From Planococcus sp. CPCC 101016 (GTDB taxonomy: Bacteria > Bacillota > Bacilli > Bacillales_A > Planococcaceae): a DNA stretch of 64,000 bases. A program made the translations under genes and the position numbers. Under the pieces are notes generated by a model. The model was not told where the DNA came from. It saw only the letters and a program-made list of their open reading frames with translations, and made no database searches. Where the stretch lies: the NCBI RefSeq assembly GCF_007859295.1, contig NZ_VOHB01000004.1:158761-222760 (forward strand), read 5' to 3'. Shown here one piece after another: positions 42,257 through 50,187 of the stretch (its first letter is position 1; every line of letters starts with the position of its first letter).

Positions 42257-43747
42257 ATGAAGAAAGCTTCGAAAGTCTTTTACATTACATTTGCGCTGGT
42301 TATCTTAACTGTTGCTTTCGGCGTGATTGCGCCCGAGCATTTTGAAACTGTTACTGGAAACATCCGCAGCTATATCAATACAGCATTCGGCTGGTATTAT
42401 TTACTAATTATGGCCATTCTGCTGATTCTTGTAGTCATAATAATGGTTAGTCCATATGGACAAATTCGGCTTGGCAAAGATTCAGACCGGCCTGAATTTT
42501 CAACATTCAGCTGGATTTCCATGCTGTTTTCCGCAGGGATGGGGATCGGCCTCGTCTTTTATGGCGCTTCTGAGCCTCTGTCCCATTTTGCTGTTCAAAC
42601 AGCAACAACGGAACTTGGATCAGACGCAGCTTTCAAGGAAGCTCTTCAGCGCTCCTACTACCATTGGGGTACACATATTTGGACAATGTATGGAATGGTC
42701 GCACTTTCTTTAGCGTTTTTCCAATTCAGAAAAGGTGAACCTGCATTAATTTCATCAACACTGAAGCCGATTTTCGGGGACAAGATGAACGGTCCTCTAG
42801 GGACTTTCGTCGATGTGCTCGCTGTGTTTGCAACTGTCTTCGGCGTAGCCACATCACTCGGCTTTGGCGCTGCTCAAATTAACGGGGGCATTGCCTATCT
42901 ATTTGGTGTACCGCAGGAACATTGGGTACAGATACTCATTATAGGCGTTGTAACTTTACTGTTCATTGCTTCAGCATGGTCAGGACTGAACAAAGGAATT
43001 AAGTACTTATCCAATGCCAATATGGTTTTAGCGCTAATTTTACTCGGACTGGTACTGGTATTGGGCCCCACTCTTCTGATTCTAAATATGTTCACTGAAA
43101 CATTTGGTGAATACATTCAGAATTTAATCAGTTTGAGTTTCCAATCTGCGCCTCTGGATGCAGAAAACCGCAATTGGCTGGATAGCTGGACCATCTTTTA
43201 TTGGGCATGGTGGCTTGCCTGGGCTCCATTTGTCAGCATGTTTATTGCCCGAGTTTCTAAGGGACGTACAATTCGTGAATTTTTGGCCGGTGTCGTACTC
43301 GCTCCAAGCATTTTTGCTGGAATCTGGTATGCCACTTTCGGCACCACAGCAATCAACTTCCAGAAGAGCGGCGTCGATTTAACCGTCTTCCCAACCGAAC
43401 AGACCTTATTTGCGATGTTCAGTGAGCTGCCTTTTGGGATCTTCATGTCTATTATTGCAATTATGCTGGTCACTACATTTTTCATTACTTCAGCTGACTC
43501 GGCTACTTTTGTACTGGGAATGCAGTCAACACATGGCTCATTGCTGCCAAGCAATCAAATCAAAATCCTTTGGGGGGTTGCTCAGTCGACAGTAGCTGCG
43601 ATTCTGCTATCTGTGGGGGGATTGACGGCGGTACAAAATACCATCATCATTGCGGCACTGCCTTTCTCCTTTGTAATCATCTTAATGATGTTTGCTTTGT
43701 TCAAGGCATTGAATCTGGAATTGCAATTGATAAAAAATAAAAAATAA
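42257..43747 (+). CDS. BCCT-family osmolyte transporter, second copy
   Basis: 496-aa betaine/choline/carnitine-type carrier, paralogue of the one at 2842-4344. Motifs: SAGMGIGLVFYGASEPLSHF (the standard GMGIG form), WTIFYWAWWLAWAPF, MFIARVSKGRTIREF and FFITSADSATFVLGMQS. Twelve hydrophobic segments. ATG 42257 lies 5 bases after AGGAGG; the upstream in-frame extension is noncoding. The differing glycine motif and distinct upstream elements suggest the two carriers differ in substrate or regulation. Confidence 0.9.
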   Translation: MKKASKVFYITFALVILTVAFGVIAPEHFETVTGNIRSYINTAFGWYYLLIMAILLILVVIIMVSPYGQIRLGKDSDRPEFSTFSWISMLFSAGMGIGLVFYGASEPLSHFAVQTATTELGSDAAFKEALQRSYYHWGTHIWTMYGMVALSLAFFQFRKGEPALISSTLKPIFGDKMNGPLGTFVDVLAVFATVFGVATSLGFGAAQINGGIAYLFGVPQEHWVQILIIGVVTLLFIASAWSGLNKGIKYLSNANMVLALILLGLVLVLGPTLLILNMFTETFGEYIQNLISLSFQSAPLDAENRNWLDSWTIFYWAWWLAWAPFVSMFIARVSKGRTIREFLAGVVLAPSIFAGIWYATFGTTAINFQKSGVDLTVFPTEQTLFAMFSELPFGIFMSIIAIMLVTTFFITSADSATFVLGMQSTHGSLLPSNQIKILWGVAQSTVAAILLSVGGLTAVQNTIIIAALPFSFVIILMMFALFKALNLELQLIKNKK

Positions 43748-43751
43748 ACCC

Positions 43752-43787
43752 TAGCCGTCTTCAGGAGCATTCCTGTAGACGGCTTTT
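43752..43787 (+). terminator. terminator of the second BCCT gene
   Basis: AGCCGTCT with inner CAGGA/TCCTG pairing, AGACGGCT, then TTTTCTT. Confidence 0.8.
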
Positions 43788-43792
43788 CTTAT

Positions 43793-43817
43793 TGATTAAA
43801 GAAAGAAGGACCGGGTA
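43793..43817 (+). promoter_or_regulatory. candidate sigma-B promoter of glutamate dehydrogenase
   Basis: GATTAA, 13 bases, GGGTAT: 11 of 12 consensus positions, 38 bases before the ATG. Confidence 0.45.
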
Positions 43818-43855
43818 TAGGATAATGAGACAATACACTTGGAGGTGTTCTGGAA

Positions 43856-45229
43856 ATGCAGAAAGAAACCAAAAAAATCATCCAGGAATCATTGGATGCA
43901 TTGCTTGAGAACGATTCATTTCTTCCTGATCTGGCAAATCGGAAACAGGCTTTCGCTTCACTCAGCGCCATCCTTTCCACACCCGATAAAATACATAAAT
44001 CATTCCTGCGGGTTCCCCTGGATGACGGAAGTGTCGTGAGAATCCCTTCTTATCGCGCACAGCATAACAATGCAATGGGACCATATAAAGGCGGAATCCG
44101 TTTTCATGAAAGTGTTAATGAAGAAGAAGTCATCAATCTCGCCTTTTTAATGACCTTGAAAAATGCCCTTCATAAAGTGCCATTCGGTGGAGGCAAAGGT
44201 GGGATTGTTCTCAATCCACGAGAATACTCGGAAAAAGAACTGAATCTTATTTCCAGAAAATACGTCCGCTATTTTGCTGATGTTATCGGTCCGGATAAAG
44301 ATATTCCTGCTCCTGATATGGGATCGGGCGAACGTGAAATGGATTGGATGATGGCGGAGTTCAAGAAAGTTCATTACGGAACCCCTTATTTAGGAAGCTT
44401 TACCGGTAAAAGTGTCGTCAACGGCGGTTCTCTTGGAAGACGGGAAGCAACCGGAAAAGGCGTATACTTTACATTCCGTTATCTGCTCCATGATTACGTA
44501 AAGGCAAATGAACAACTACTTTCTAACAGCAACAACCGCTTTGCCAAGACTACCTTGGAGCTTTACGACCGCCCTTTGAAAATGGCTGTTCAGGGCTTCG
44601 GAAACGTCGGATCGGTTGCAGCGCTTGAAGCATACAAATGTCCGTTGATTGACCATAAGATTGTTGCCGTCAGTGACCGCAACGTTACATTATTCAATGA
44701 TGACGGGTTGGACATTCCAGCGTTGATCGAGTTCACCAAAACCAACCGCGGGGATTTGCCATCAACAAATGAACAGCTCGAAAGTTCCAACATCAAAGCC
44801 GACATAAAAGAGCGGGACAGCCTTGTCACCCTCCCTGTCGATGTCCTTGTTTTGGCGGCATTGGAAAATCAGATTCACAAAGACAATATGAAGGAAATCC
44901 AAGCACGGATAATCGTTGAAGGTGCGAACGCACCAACAACATCAGAAGCTGATGAATACCTGAACGAGCAAGGGGTTGTCATCATACCAGACATTCTGGC
45001 AAATGCCGGCGGGGTCATCGTTTCTTATTTTGAATGGCTGCAGGGCCGTGAAACCCAGTTCTATACTGAAGCGGAAGTTTATCGTTTACTGATAGAGAAA
45101 ATGCAGGAAACAATGGATATGATGCTTCCGCAATATTATGGCGATCCATTCGCATTACGCCAAAATTGCTTTATCCATGCCGTCATGAAGCTATCGACTG
45201 TCATCTATCGTCAAGGCAAGCTTTACTAA
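43856..45229 (+). CDS. Glu/Leu/Phe/Val-type (glutamate) dehydrogenase
   Basis: Catabolic-type dehydrogenase of 457 aa, interconverting glutamate and 2-oxoglutarate plus ammonia. Substrate motif GPYKGGIRFHESV, catalytic Lys in VPFGGGKGGIV, PAPDMGSGEREMDWM, NAD fold VQGFGNVGSVAA and NAGGVIVSYFEW. It is about 30 residues longer than RocG/GudB owing to an insert after the YLLHDYVKANEQ helix (LLSNSNNRFAKTTLELYDRP). ATG is 9 bases after GGAGGT. A sigma-B-like promoter precedes it. A tandem repeat array starts two bases after its stop codon. Confidence 0.9.
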   Translation: MQKETKKIIQESLDALLENDSFLPDLANRKQAFASLSAILSTPDKIHKSFLRVPLDDGSVVRIPSYRAQHNNAMGPYKGGIRFHESVNEEEVINLAFLMTLKNALHKVPFGGGKGGIVLNPREYSEKELNLISRKYVRYFADVIGPDKDIPAPDMGSGEREMDWMMAEFKKVHYGTPYLGSFTGKSVVNGGSLGRREATGKGVYFTFRYLLHDYVKANEQLLSNSNNRFAKTTLELYDRPLKMAVQGFGNVGSVAALEAYKCPLIDHKIVAVSDRNVTLFNDDGLDIPALIEFTKTNRGDLPSTNEQLESSNIKADIKERDSLVTLPVDVLVLAALENQIHKDNMKEIQARIIVEGANAPTTSEADEYLNEQGVVIIPDILANAGGVIVSYFEWLQGRETQFYTEAEVYRLLIEKMQETMDMMLPQYYGDPFALRQNCFIHAVMKLSTVIYRQGKLY

Positions 45230-45230
45230 G

Positions 45231-45514
45231 GAAAAGCGGAAGCGCCCGTGTAGCTCTGACGGGCATAAGACGAACCAGCGCCGTGGCGTTCTTTGCCACA
45301 CAGCTGGGGTGGCTTATGACCCGAAGAGCTGGGCGCTGAAGTCTGGACATCAAGAAAAGCGGAAGCGCCCGTGTAGCTCTGACGGGCATAAGACGGACCA
45401 GCGCCGTGGCGTTCTTTGCCACACAGCTGGGGTGGCTTATGACCCGAAGAGCTGGGCGCTGGAGTTTGGACATCAAGAAAAGCGGAAGCGCCCGTGTAGC
45501 TCTGACGGGCATAA
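45231..45514 (+). repeat. tandem 123-bp intergenic repeat (two full units plus 38 bp)
   Basis: Units start at 45231, 45354 and 45477, each with GAAAAGCGGAAGCGCCCGTG. Units 1 and 2 differ at three bases; the third stops after the first 38 bases. Each unit holds nested complementary arms: GCCCGT/ACGGGC, CATAAG/CTTATG, CAGCGCC/GGCGCTG and GTGGC/GCCAC, so the RNA could fold as a branched structure. The unit length is a multiple of three, which creates long repetitive open frames on both strands that I do not regard as genes. Diverged copies occur at 18408 and 58132. Confidence 0.9.
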
Positions 45515-45536
45515 AATTATATATTGATGATTATTG

Positions 45537-45574
45537 AAAACGCACAACCCAATTTGTAGGGTTGTGCGTTTTTT
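45537..45574. terminator. bidirectional terminator
   Basis: AAAACGCACAACCC, an 8-base loop and the full complement ending in six T, between the repeat array and the convergent catalase gene. Confidence 0.9.
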
Positions 45575-46481
45575 ACAGTTCCGACATTCTGCGCTGGTGA
45601 GAAATTCTATAAGCATCATGCCGGAAATTCAGAATCCGGTCTTCCGAACACTCAATGCCGTCGGTCATTAAAGTCGGATCGAAAACAATTGCATCTGCTT
45701 CCGGTGCTTCTTCTGTTATCTCCAAATAACCGATTGTCAGTTTTTCGCGATCGTCCGGCCATTCTTTTGTCGGATCGTCGGTGGGGTCTTCCGGCTTCCC
45801 TAAAATCACTTCCAGACGAAAGTTCACTGGTCCTTTTGCAAGACGTTCTTCTATATCCGCTTCAAAATAGCCCACGCGCAAGGTACCTACCTCAAGTGGG
45901 GACAAAGTCTCCACTCCATCTTCCGGCTGCCAGAGGTACTTGATTGGCTGCCGATGGCCAGCTTGATCAATAAAATAAAAAGCATGAACCGAGTTATACT
46001 GTCCTGTAGCAAAACTGGCCGGTGCCTGCATTTTTCGGATATTGTTTAGCATCGCTCCACTTTCAGGATAGTCTGAAAGCAAGGCACCCAGTTCCTTCAA
46101 ATTGGGTTTCCCTTTCTTAAATGACTTTACAACCCCCAGCATTTCCATGAAGATTTCAGGCGTTTTGGCAAAAAAAATGGGAGATGTAACGCCAACGATA
46201 TTAGTGGCGTCGCCGTTCGGCAACCGGAATTGGACGGCCATTCCCTTGACCGGCGACATTGCATCGGCCCAAGTAGGGTCTGGAGAAAAATGCGAAAAGC
46301 GTACAAATGCTTCACTTTCACCTTTTTGAAAATGTGTTGCCGTCGTCCATTGACTGGCAGCACCGGTTGCCGTAAATTGAGCTCTGTAGCTTTTCCCTCT
46401 GGCATGGGCTCGGCGGTAACCTGTATGCGTGCCAAACACCTTTTCAATTCGATCAATAGCCGTTTCTGCTAATTTGTCCAT
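45573..46481 (-). CDS. catalase-family peroxidase (SrpA-like)
   Basis: 302-aa small haem protein of the catalase-related peroxidase group, removing peroxides. The distal His is in RRAHARGKSYRA, the Asn-containing loop in DATNIVGVTSPIFF, and the proximal haem-ligand Tyr in ILNFRHDAYRISHQRR. It is far shorter than true catalases (about 480 aa) and lacks a signal peptide. A sigma-B-like promoter lies 22 bases upstream, between it and the ABC permease gene, so stress induction is likely. Confidence 0.88.
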   Translation of the reverse strand: MDKLAETAIDRIEKVFGTHTGYRRAHARGKSYRAQFTATGAASQWTTATHFQKGESEAFVRFSHFSPDPTWADAMSPVKGMAVQFRLPNGDATNIVGVTSPIFFAKTPEIFMEMLGVVKSFKKGKPNLKELGALLSDYPESGAMLNNIRKMQAPASFATGQYNSVHAFYFIDQAGHRQPIKYLWQPEDGVETLSPLEVGTLRVGYFEADIEERLAKGPVNFRLEVILGKPEDPTDDPTKEWPDDREKLTIGYLEITEEAPEADAIVFDPTLMTDGIECSEDRILNFRHDAYRISHQRRMSEL

Positions 46482-46503
46482 TTCATCACCTCTTAATAAC
46501 TCT

Positions 46504-46527
46504 ATACCCCTTCACACCGTCTTTAAC
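46504..46527 (-). promoter_or_regulatory. candidate sigma-B promoter of the catalase gene
   Basis: On the minus strand GTTAAA, 12 bases, GGGTAT: 11 of 12 positions, identical boxes and spacing to the site at 11930-11953. Confidence 0.55.
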
Positions 46528-46530
46528 AGT

Positions 46531-47307
46531 TTAATGCTGATCTGCATACATCCACCACGAAACCGTAGCTCCGAGACCCACTATACCTATAAGAAACACC
46601 AATAAAAAACTGCCGATCTCAAGAGCTGGACCAGTTCCAGCGATCCCACTAAATATAGCTGGCACCGCCCAAGGAAAATACTCCCCGTGACCAGCTGCCG
46701 CAATGATTTGTGCCAGCACCACCATAAATAGAATAAAACCGATAGGCGCTAAATACCCTCTGCCGTAACAGGCCAAAAAAGCTGGCAATGTGCTAAGCGC
46801 TAGCGTGAGAATTGTCGTGACCAATAAAATAAAGCCACCCTCCATAGCAACTTCATAAGACAATCGGGGAAGTTGGATGACAAGGCCGATAGCGACGCCG
46901 AGCAGGATGACATAAACACTCAACAGAAAGTTCGTAAAAAGTACGGCTAAAAATTTTGCGAGGATAATCACCATTCGATGGGAAGGCAAAGTCAGTAAAT
47001 CCTTGATGGTCCGATCTGCATACTCTCTTCCAAACACCCAACTGGTCACAAATCCGAATACCAGAATGCCTCCAACCGCAATTATTTGAGCCAGCATACT
47101 CAGATAAGCCGGCCAATCTGCAACTCCAAAAATCTGCGCCTTGTCTCCGATTAGTCCTGAACTTTCAGCGAGCTCTGGATTTTTTAAAACAAATATAAAA
47201 AATCCGGCCATTAAAGGAGCCATTGTAAAGACGGCCAAGGTAATCCAAATCATCTTTGACTTTCGAATCTTCAACAATTCCATATGAGTCGCCGTAAAGA
47301 AAGTCAT
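46531..47307 (-). CDS. ABC-2 type transporter permease (BcrB-like)
   Basis: 258-aa permease with six hydrophobic segments. The N-terminal MELLKIRKSKMIWITL and the FGREYADRTIKDLLTLPSHR loop are characteristic of the bacitracin/lantibiotic immunity permeases and of NatB-like proteins. It pairs with the ATPase encoded 13 bases upstream. Function may be antibiotic resistance or Na+ export; the sequence does not decide. Confidence 0.85.
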   Translation of the reverse strand: MTFFTATHMELLKIRKSKMIWITLAVFTMAPLMAGFFIFVLKNPELAESSGLIGDKAQIFGVADWPAYLSMLAQIIAVGGILVFGFVTSWVFGREYADRTIKDLLTLPSHRMVIILAKFLAVLFTNFLLSVYVILLGVAIGLVIQLPRLSYEVAMEGGFILLVTTILTLALSTLPAFLACYGRGYLAPIGFILFMVVLAQIIAAAGHGEYFPWAVPAIFSGIAGTGPALEIGSFLLVFLIGIVGLGATVSWWMYADQH

Positions 47308-47320
47308 CGTATCCCCCCAT

Positions 47321-48229
47321 TCACTGTGTAATGATACGTAGAAAGTACGATTCCAGCTCTTCTTCTTCCACAGCCAAGTGGGTCGGGGGAAATCCTTCAG
47401 AGACTAAATAACGAGAAATTTCATCCGGATGTCTGACTGCATGTTCAGTGATTGTTTCAATTCTTCCTGTTGCGTTAAAAATGGCTTGATACCCTGCATG
47501 ATTTAACGCAGCCATCGCTTTTTCTTTTTCCTTTGCATCTACAACCAACCGTTTGTTAAGCAGATCTTTAAATTGTTCTGTTCTGATTTCCTGAAGCAGT
47601 TGCCCATGATGAATCACCCCTATTTTAGTCGCAATTTTAGCTACCTCGCCCAGTAGGTGACTTGACATAAAAATTGTTACCCCCAGCTCGTAGGCTAAAT
47701 AGCGAAACAGTTCACGGACTTCCACAATGCCGGTTGGATCCAGGCCGTTAGAAGGTTCATCCAAAATCAAAATTTCCGGCTTATGCAATAAAGCCTTTGC
47801 TATTCCGAGACGCTGGGTATTGCCTAATGAAAGTTTCCCAGCCTTTTTGTCTGCATATTTTGTCAGCTTTAATTGGTCCATAACTGTTTGTACCGCTGCA
47901 GGATCGGAAACGCGCCTCAAACGGCGAAAAATTTCCAAATTCTCTTTTACTGTAAGTTCGGAATAGGCATAAGGCGTTTCCACGAGACTGCCGACTTTCG
48001 CCCATAAAGAGTAATTGGCAAGTCCAATTTTCTGCCCTTGAATATAACAGGCTCCATTGCTGGGGCGAATCATTCCTAAAAGCATTTTGATGGTAGTCGT
48101 TTTGCCCGAACCGTTTAATCCAATAAAACCGTAGATTTCCCCTTTCTCAATTTCCAGAGAAACATCTTCTACAGCTGAAAAGCCCTTGTAATGCTTGGAT
48201 AGATGAGACAATTGAATGAGTGGTTTCAT
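47321..48229 (-). CDS. ABC transporter ATP-binding protein (BcrA-like)
   Basis: 302-aa ATPase: Walker A GLNGSGKTTT, signature LSLGNTQRLGIAKAL (the LSLGxxQR variant usual in BcrA relatives instead of LSGGQ), Walker B ILILDEPSNGLDP and SSHLLGEV. A C-terminal 80-residue extension ends in EEELESYFLRI, as in bacitracin-exporter ATPases. A sigma-A promoter (48290-48318) precedes it; no sensor kinase or regulator genes are adjacent. Confidence 0.9.
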   Translation of the reverse strand: MKPLIQLSHLSKHYKGFSAVEDVSLEIEKGEIYGFIGLNGSGKTTTIKMLLGMIRPSNGACYIQGQKIGLANYSLWAKVGSLVETPYAYSELTVKENLEIFRRLRRVSDPAAVQTVMDQLKLTKYADKKAGKLSLGNTQRLGIAKALLHKPEILILDEPSNGLDPTGIVEVRELFRYLAYELGVTIFMSSHLLGEVAKIATKIGVIHHGQLLQEIRTEQFKDLLNKRLVVDAKEKEKAMAALNHAGYQAIFNATGRIETITEHAVRHPDEISRYLVSEGFPPTHLAVEEEELESYFLRIITQ

Positions 48230-48289
48230 CTTTACTGCTCCTTCGTTAAAGCTTCTTTACCTCTCTAAAAAAACAGAATTTTCATTTAT

Positions 48290-48318
48290 ATTATCTGCCT
48301 GTTTCTTCTAATATACAA
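48290..48318 (-). promoter_or_regulatory. sigma-A promoter of the ABC pair
   Basis: On the minus strand TTGTAT, 17 bases, GATAAT. Confidence 0.45.
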
Positions 48319-48424
48319 TCGCTTTTTGGATATTGAATAAATTTCCTTGAAGCGCTTGAATATTTTCTACCGGAAAGGGAATACAAAAAAGAATGCAGAA
48401 CACAAACTAAAGGAGGCATTGTCC

Positions 48425-48688
48425 ATGGATTTTAAACATGAAAACAATAAGTTCTCGGCATTAGAGAATTCCGAAGAATTGGCTTTTCTAAGCTATGTAC
48501 CCAATGGAGATATATTAACTGTCGACCATACCGAAGTTTCTCCACAGCTGGAAGGTCAGGGAATCGGCAAGAAATTGGTAGCTCAAGTCGTTGAATACGC
48601 CCGCAGCGAAAACAAAACGATTGATCCGCAATGTCCATTTGCCAAAGCAGTCATTGAAAAAACACCTGAATATCAAGACGTACTGTGA
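48425..48688 (+). CDS. GNAT-like N-acetyltransferase, short (YjdJ/CG type)
   Basis: 87-aa minimal acetyltransferase of the type with only the acetyl-CoA-binding core: LSYVPNGDILTVDHTEVSPQLEGQGIGKKLVAQVVEYAR contains the QGIGKKL pyrophosphate loop, then the conserved Cys in IDPQCPFAKAVIEKTPEY. Substrate unknown. ATG 48425 is 8 bases after AAAGGAGG; the upstream open frame has no support. Confidence 0.88.
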   Translation: MDFKHENNKFSALENSEELAFLSYVPNGDILTVDHTEVSPQLEGQGIGKKLVAQVVEYARSENKTIDPQCPFAKAVIEKTPEYQDVL

Positions 48689-48693
48689 AATTG

Positions 48694-48730
48694 AACCAGC
48701 ATCCGTACCAAAGCGGATGCTGGTTTTTTG
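48694..48730 (+). terminator. terminator of the acetyltransferase gene
   Basis: AACCAGCATCCG, an 8-base loop, CGGATGCTGGTT, then six T. Confidence 0.9.
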
Positions 48731-48734
48731 TATT

Positions 48735-48759
48735 GTTTGAGGAGCGCGTCAACGGGAAC
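48735..48759 (+). promoter_or_regulatory. candidate sigma-B promoter of the esterase-like gene
   Basis: GTTTGA, 13 bases, GGGAAC: 10 of 12 positions, 26 bases before GTG 48786. Confidence 0.35.
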
Positions 48760-48785
48760 ATGAACAATAAAAGGGGTTGAAAAAT

Positions 48786-50048
48786 GTGAAGACATCACTT
48801 GAAGAAGCCGTCAGACTGAACGCACAGCCATTCAGTTCAGTCGAAGATTTGACACCTCTTTTAGAAGCAATCGGTGATGCAAAATTTGTCCTTTTGGGAG
48901 AAGCAACACATGGAACGTCCGAATTTTACACGTGGCGGGCAGCTTTGACCAAAAGATTGATTTTGGAAAAAGGTTTTTCCTTGATCGCTGTTGAAGGTGA
49001 TTGGCCTTCTTCCCAACGGGTGAACCGTTACATTAAAGATTTTGATCAAGACGAAAAACAACCGCATGCAGTACTTCAGGCTTTTAAACGATGGCCTACC
49101 TGGATGTGGGCCAATGAGGAAATTGCTGATTTTATCAACTGGCTGAACAAACACAATCAAACAAATCAACAAAAAGTCGGTTTTTATGGCATTGACGTTT
49201 ATAGCTTGTGGGAATCCATGGAAGAAGTACTCCTTTACTTAACAGAAACCAATCCGGCGGGTGGAGATACCGAATTGGCAAAGAAGGCTTTTTCCTGCTT
49301 CGAGCCCTTCAACCGCGAACCTGACCATTACGCCTTGACTGCTGCAGACTTCTCCAAGTCATGCGTGGAAGAAGTCTCCCGGTTGCTGGCCTCGATCCGT
49401 TCGAATGAAGACCTATACAAAGATGAATATGAAAGTGACTTAGATCTGAAGATCAATGCCCTGGTCACGAAAAATGCAGAAGACTATTACCGTGCCATGA
49501 TGCAAAGCGGTGAAATGTCATGGAATATCCGTGATGAGCATATGGTGGAAGCCATCAACGAAGTTCGGGATTATCACGGCAATGAGGCAAAAATCATTAT
49601 TTGGGAACACAATACCCACATTGGCGATGCCAGTGCCACTAATATGAAAAACGATGGCATGACCAACGTAGGACAGATTTTGCGTGAACAAAACCGTGTA
49701 GAAGATGTTTATTCCATTGGCTTTGGCACCCATTCAGGAACCGTCATTGCCGCACCTTCCTGGGGAGAGCCTGCTGAAAAAATGGAAGTTCCTCCTGCCA
49801 CACCAAACACTTGGGAAGATCTTCTGCACCGTACGGGGGCATTCGATAAATTTCTTCTGTTTCATTCGGAAAATTTCAGTCTTTTTGACCGCTGGGTTGG
49901 CCATCGTGCAATCGGGGTAGTCTACAATCCCAAGTATGAAGCTTATGGAAACTACGTACCTTCAAAAATGTCCCAACGCTATGATGCTTTTGTTTTTATT
50001 GACCGCACTCACGCCTTATCTCCACTCCAAGTCGAAGACCGCTTCTAA
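48786..50048 (+). CDS. erythromycin esterase family protein
   Basis: 420-aa protein of the EreA/EreB-like superfamily. Key motifs: LLGEATHGTSEFYTWR (Glu and His), VEGDWPSSQRVNRY and IIWEHNTHIGDASATNM (second His). Chromosomal members rarely confer macrolide resistance; many sit in stress operons, so resistance should not be assumed. GTG 48786 is 9 bases after AAAGGGG, whereas TTG 48777 abuts that site. Its stop codon is inside the terminator loop. Confidence 0.85.
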   Translation: MKTSLEEAVRLNAQPFSSVEDLTPLLEAIGDAKFVLLGEATHGTSEFYTWRAALTKRLILEKGFSLIAVEGDWPSSQRVNRYIKDFDQDEKQPHAVLQAFKRWPTWMWANEEIADFINWLNKHNQTNQQKVGFYGIDVYSLWESMEEVLLYLTETNPAGGDTELAKKAFSCFEPFNREPDHYALTAADFSKSCVEEVSRLLASIRSNEDLYKDEYESDLDLKINALVTKNAEDYYRAMMQSGEMSWNIRDEHMVEAINEVRDYHGNEAKIIIWEHNTHIGDASATNMKNDGMTNVGQILREQNRVEDVYSIGFGTHSGTVIAAPSWGEPAEKMEVPPATPNTWEDLLHRTGAFDKFLLFHSENFSLFDRWVGHRAIGVVYNPKYEAYGNYVPSKMSQRYDAFVFIDRTHALSPLQVEDRF

Positions 50049-50064
50049 AAAGAAGCGGTCTTTT
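50037..50064 (+). terminator. terminator overlapping the esterase-like stop codon
   Basis: GACCGCTTCT, AAAA, AGAAGCGGTC, TTTT; the last three codons form the left arm. Confidence 0.85.
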
Positions 50065-50116
50065 CGAGCGTTTCATTCGACCCTAAAATTTTGAATGTTA
50101 TGATAAAAGAAGACTT

Positions 50117-50143
50117 GCTTAGCAGGAATTAATTCTACTAAGC
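50117..50143. promoter_or_regulatory. inverted repeat upstream of the aldo/keto reductase
   Basis: GCTTAG and CTAAGC arms enclose a GAATTAATTC palindrome, downstream of a possible promoter (TTCGAC, 17 bases, TATGAT). Possible operator. Confidence 0.35.
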
Positions 50144-50187
50144 TTTAGTTGCAGAAATGACGAATTATCAAAGGAGCTGTACTGACA

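Noticed and set aside
45231..45514. CRISPR-like array
   Set aside because: The units are 123 bp and joined head to tail with no unique spacers, and no cas genes are nearby.
45201..45527. Repetitive open frames on both strands across the tandem repeat
   Set aside because: They exist because the 123-bp unit is a multiple of three. They have no ribosome sites, repeat the same peptide and overlap a terminator-flanked intergenic array.
48786..50048. Macrolide resistance gene
   Set aside because: Family membership alone does not show macrolide hydrolysis; the context is chromosomal and looks stress related.
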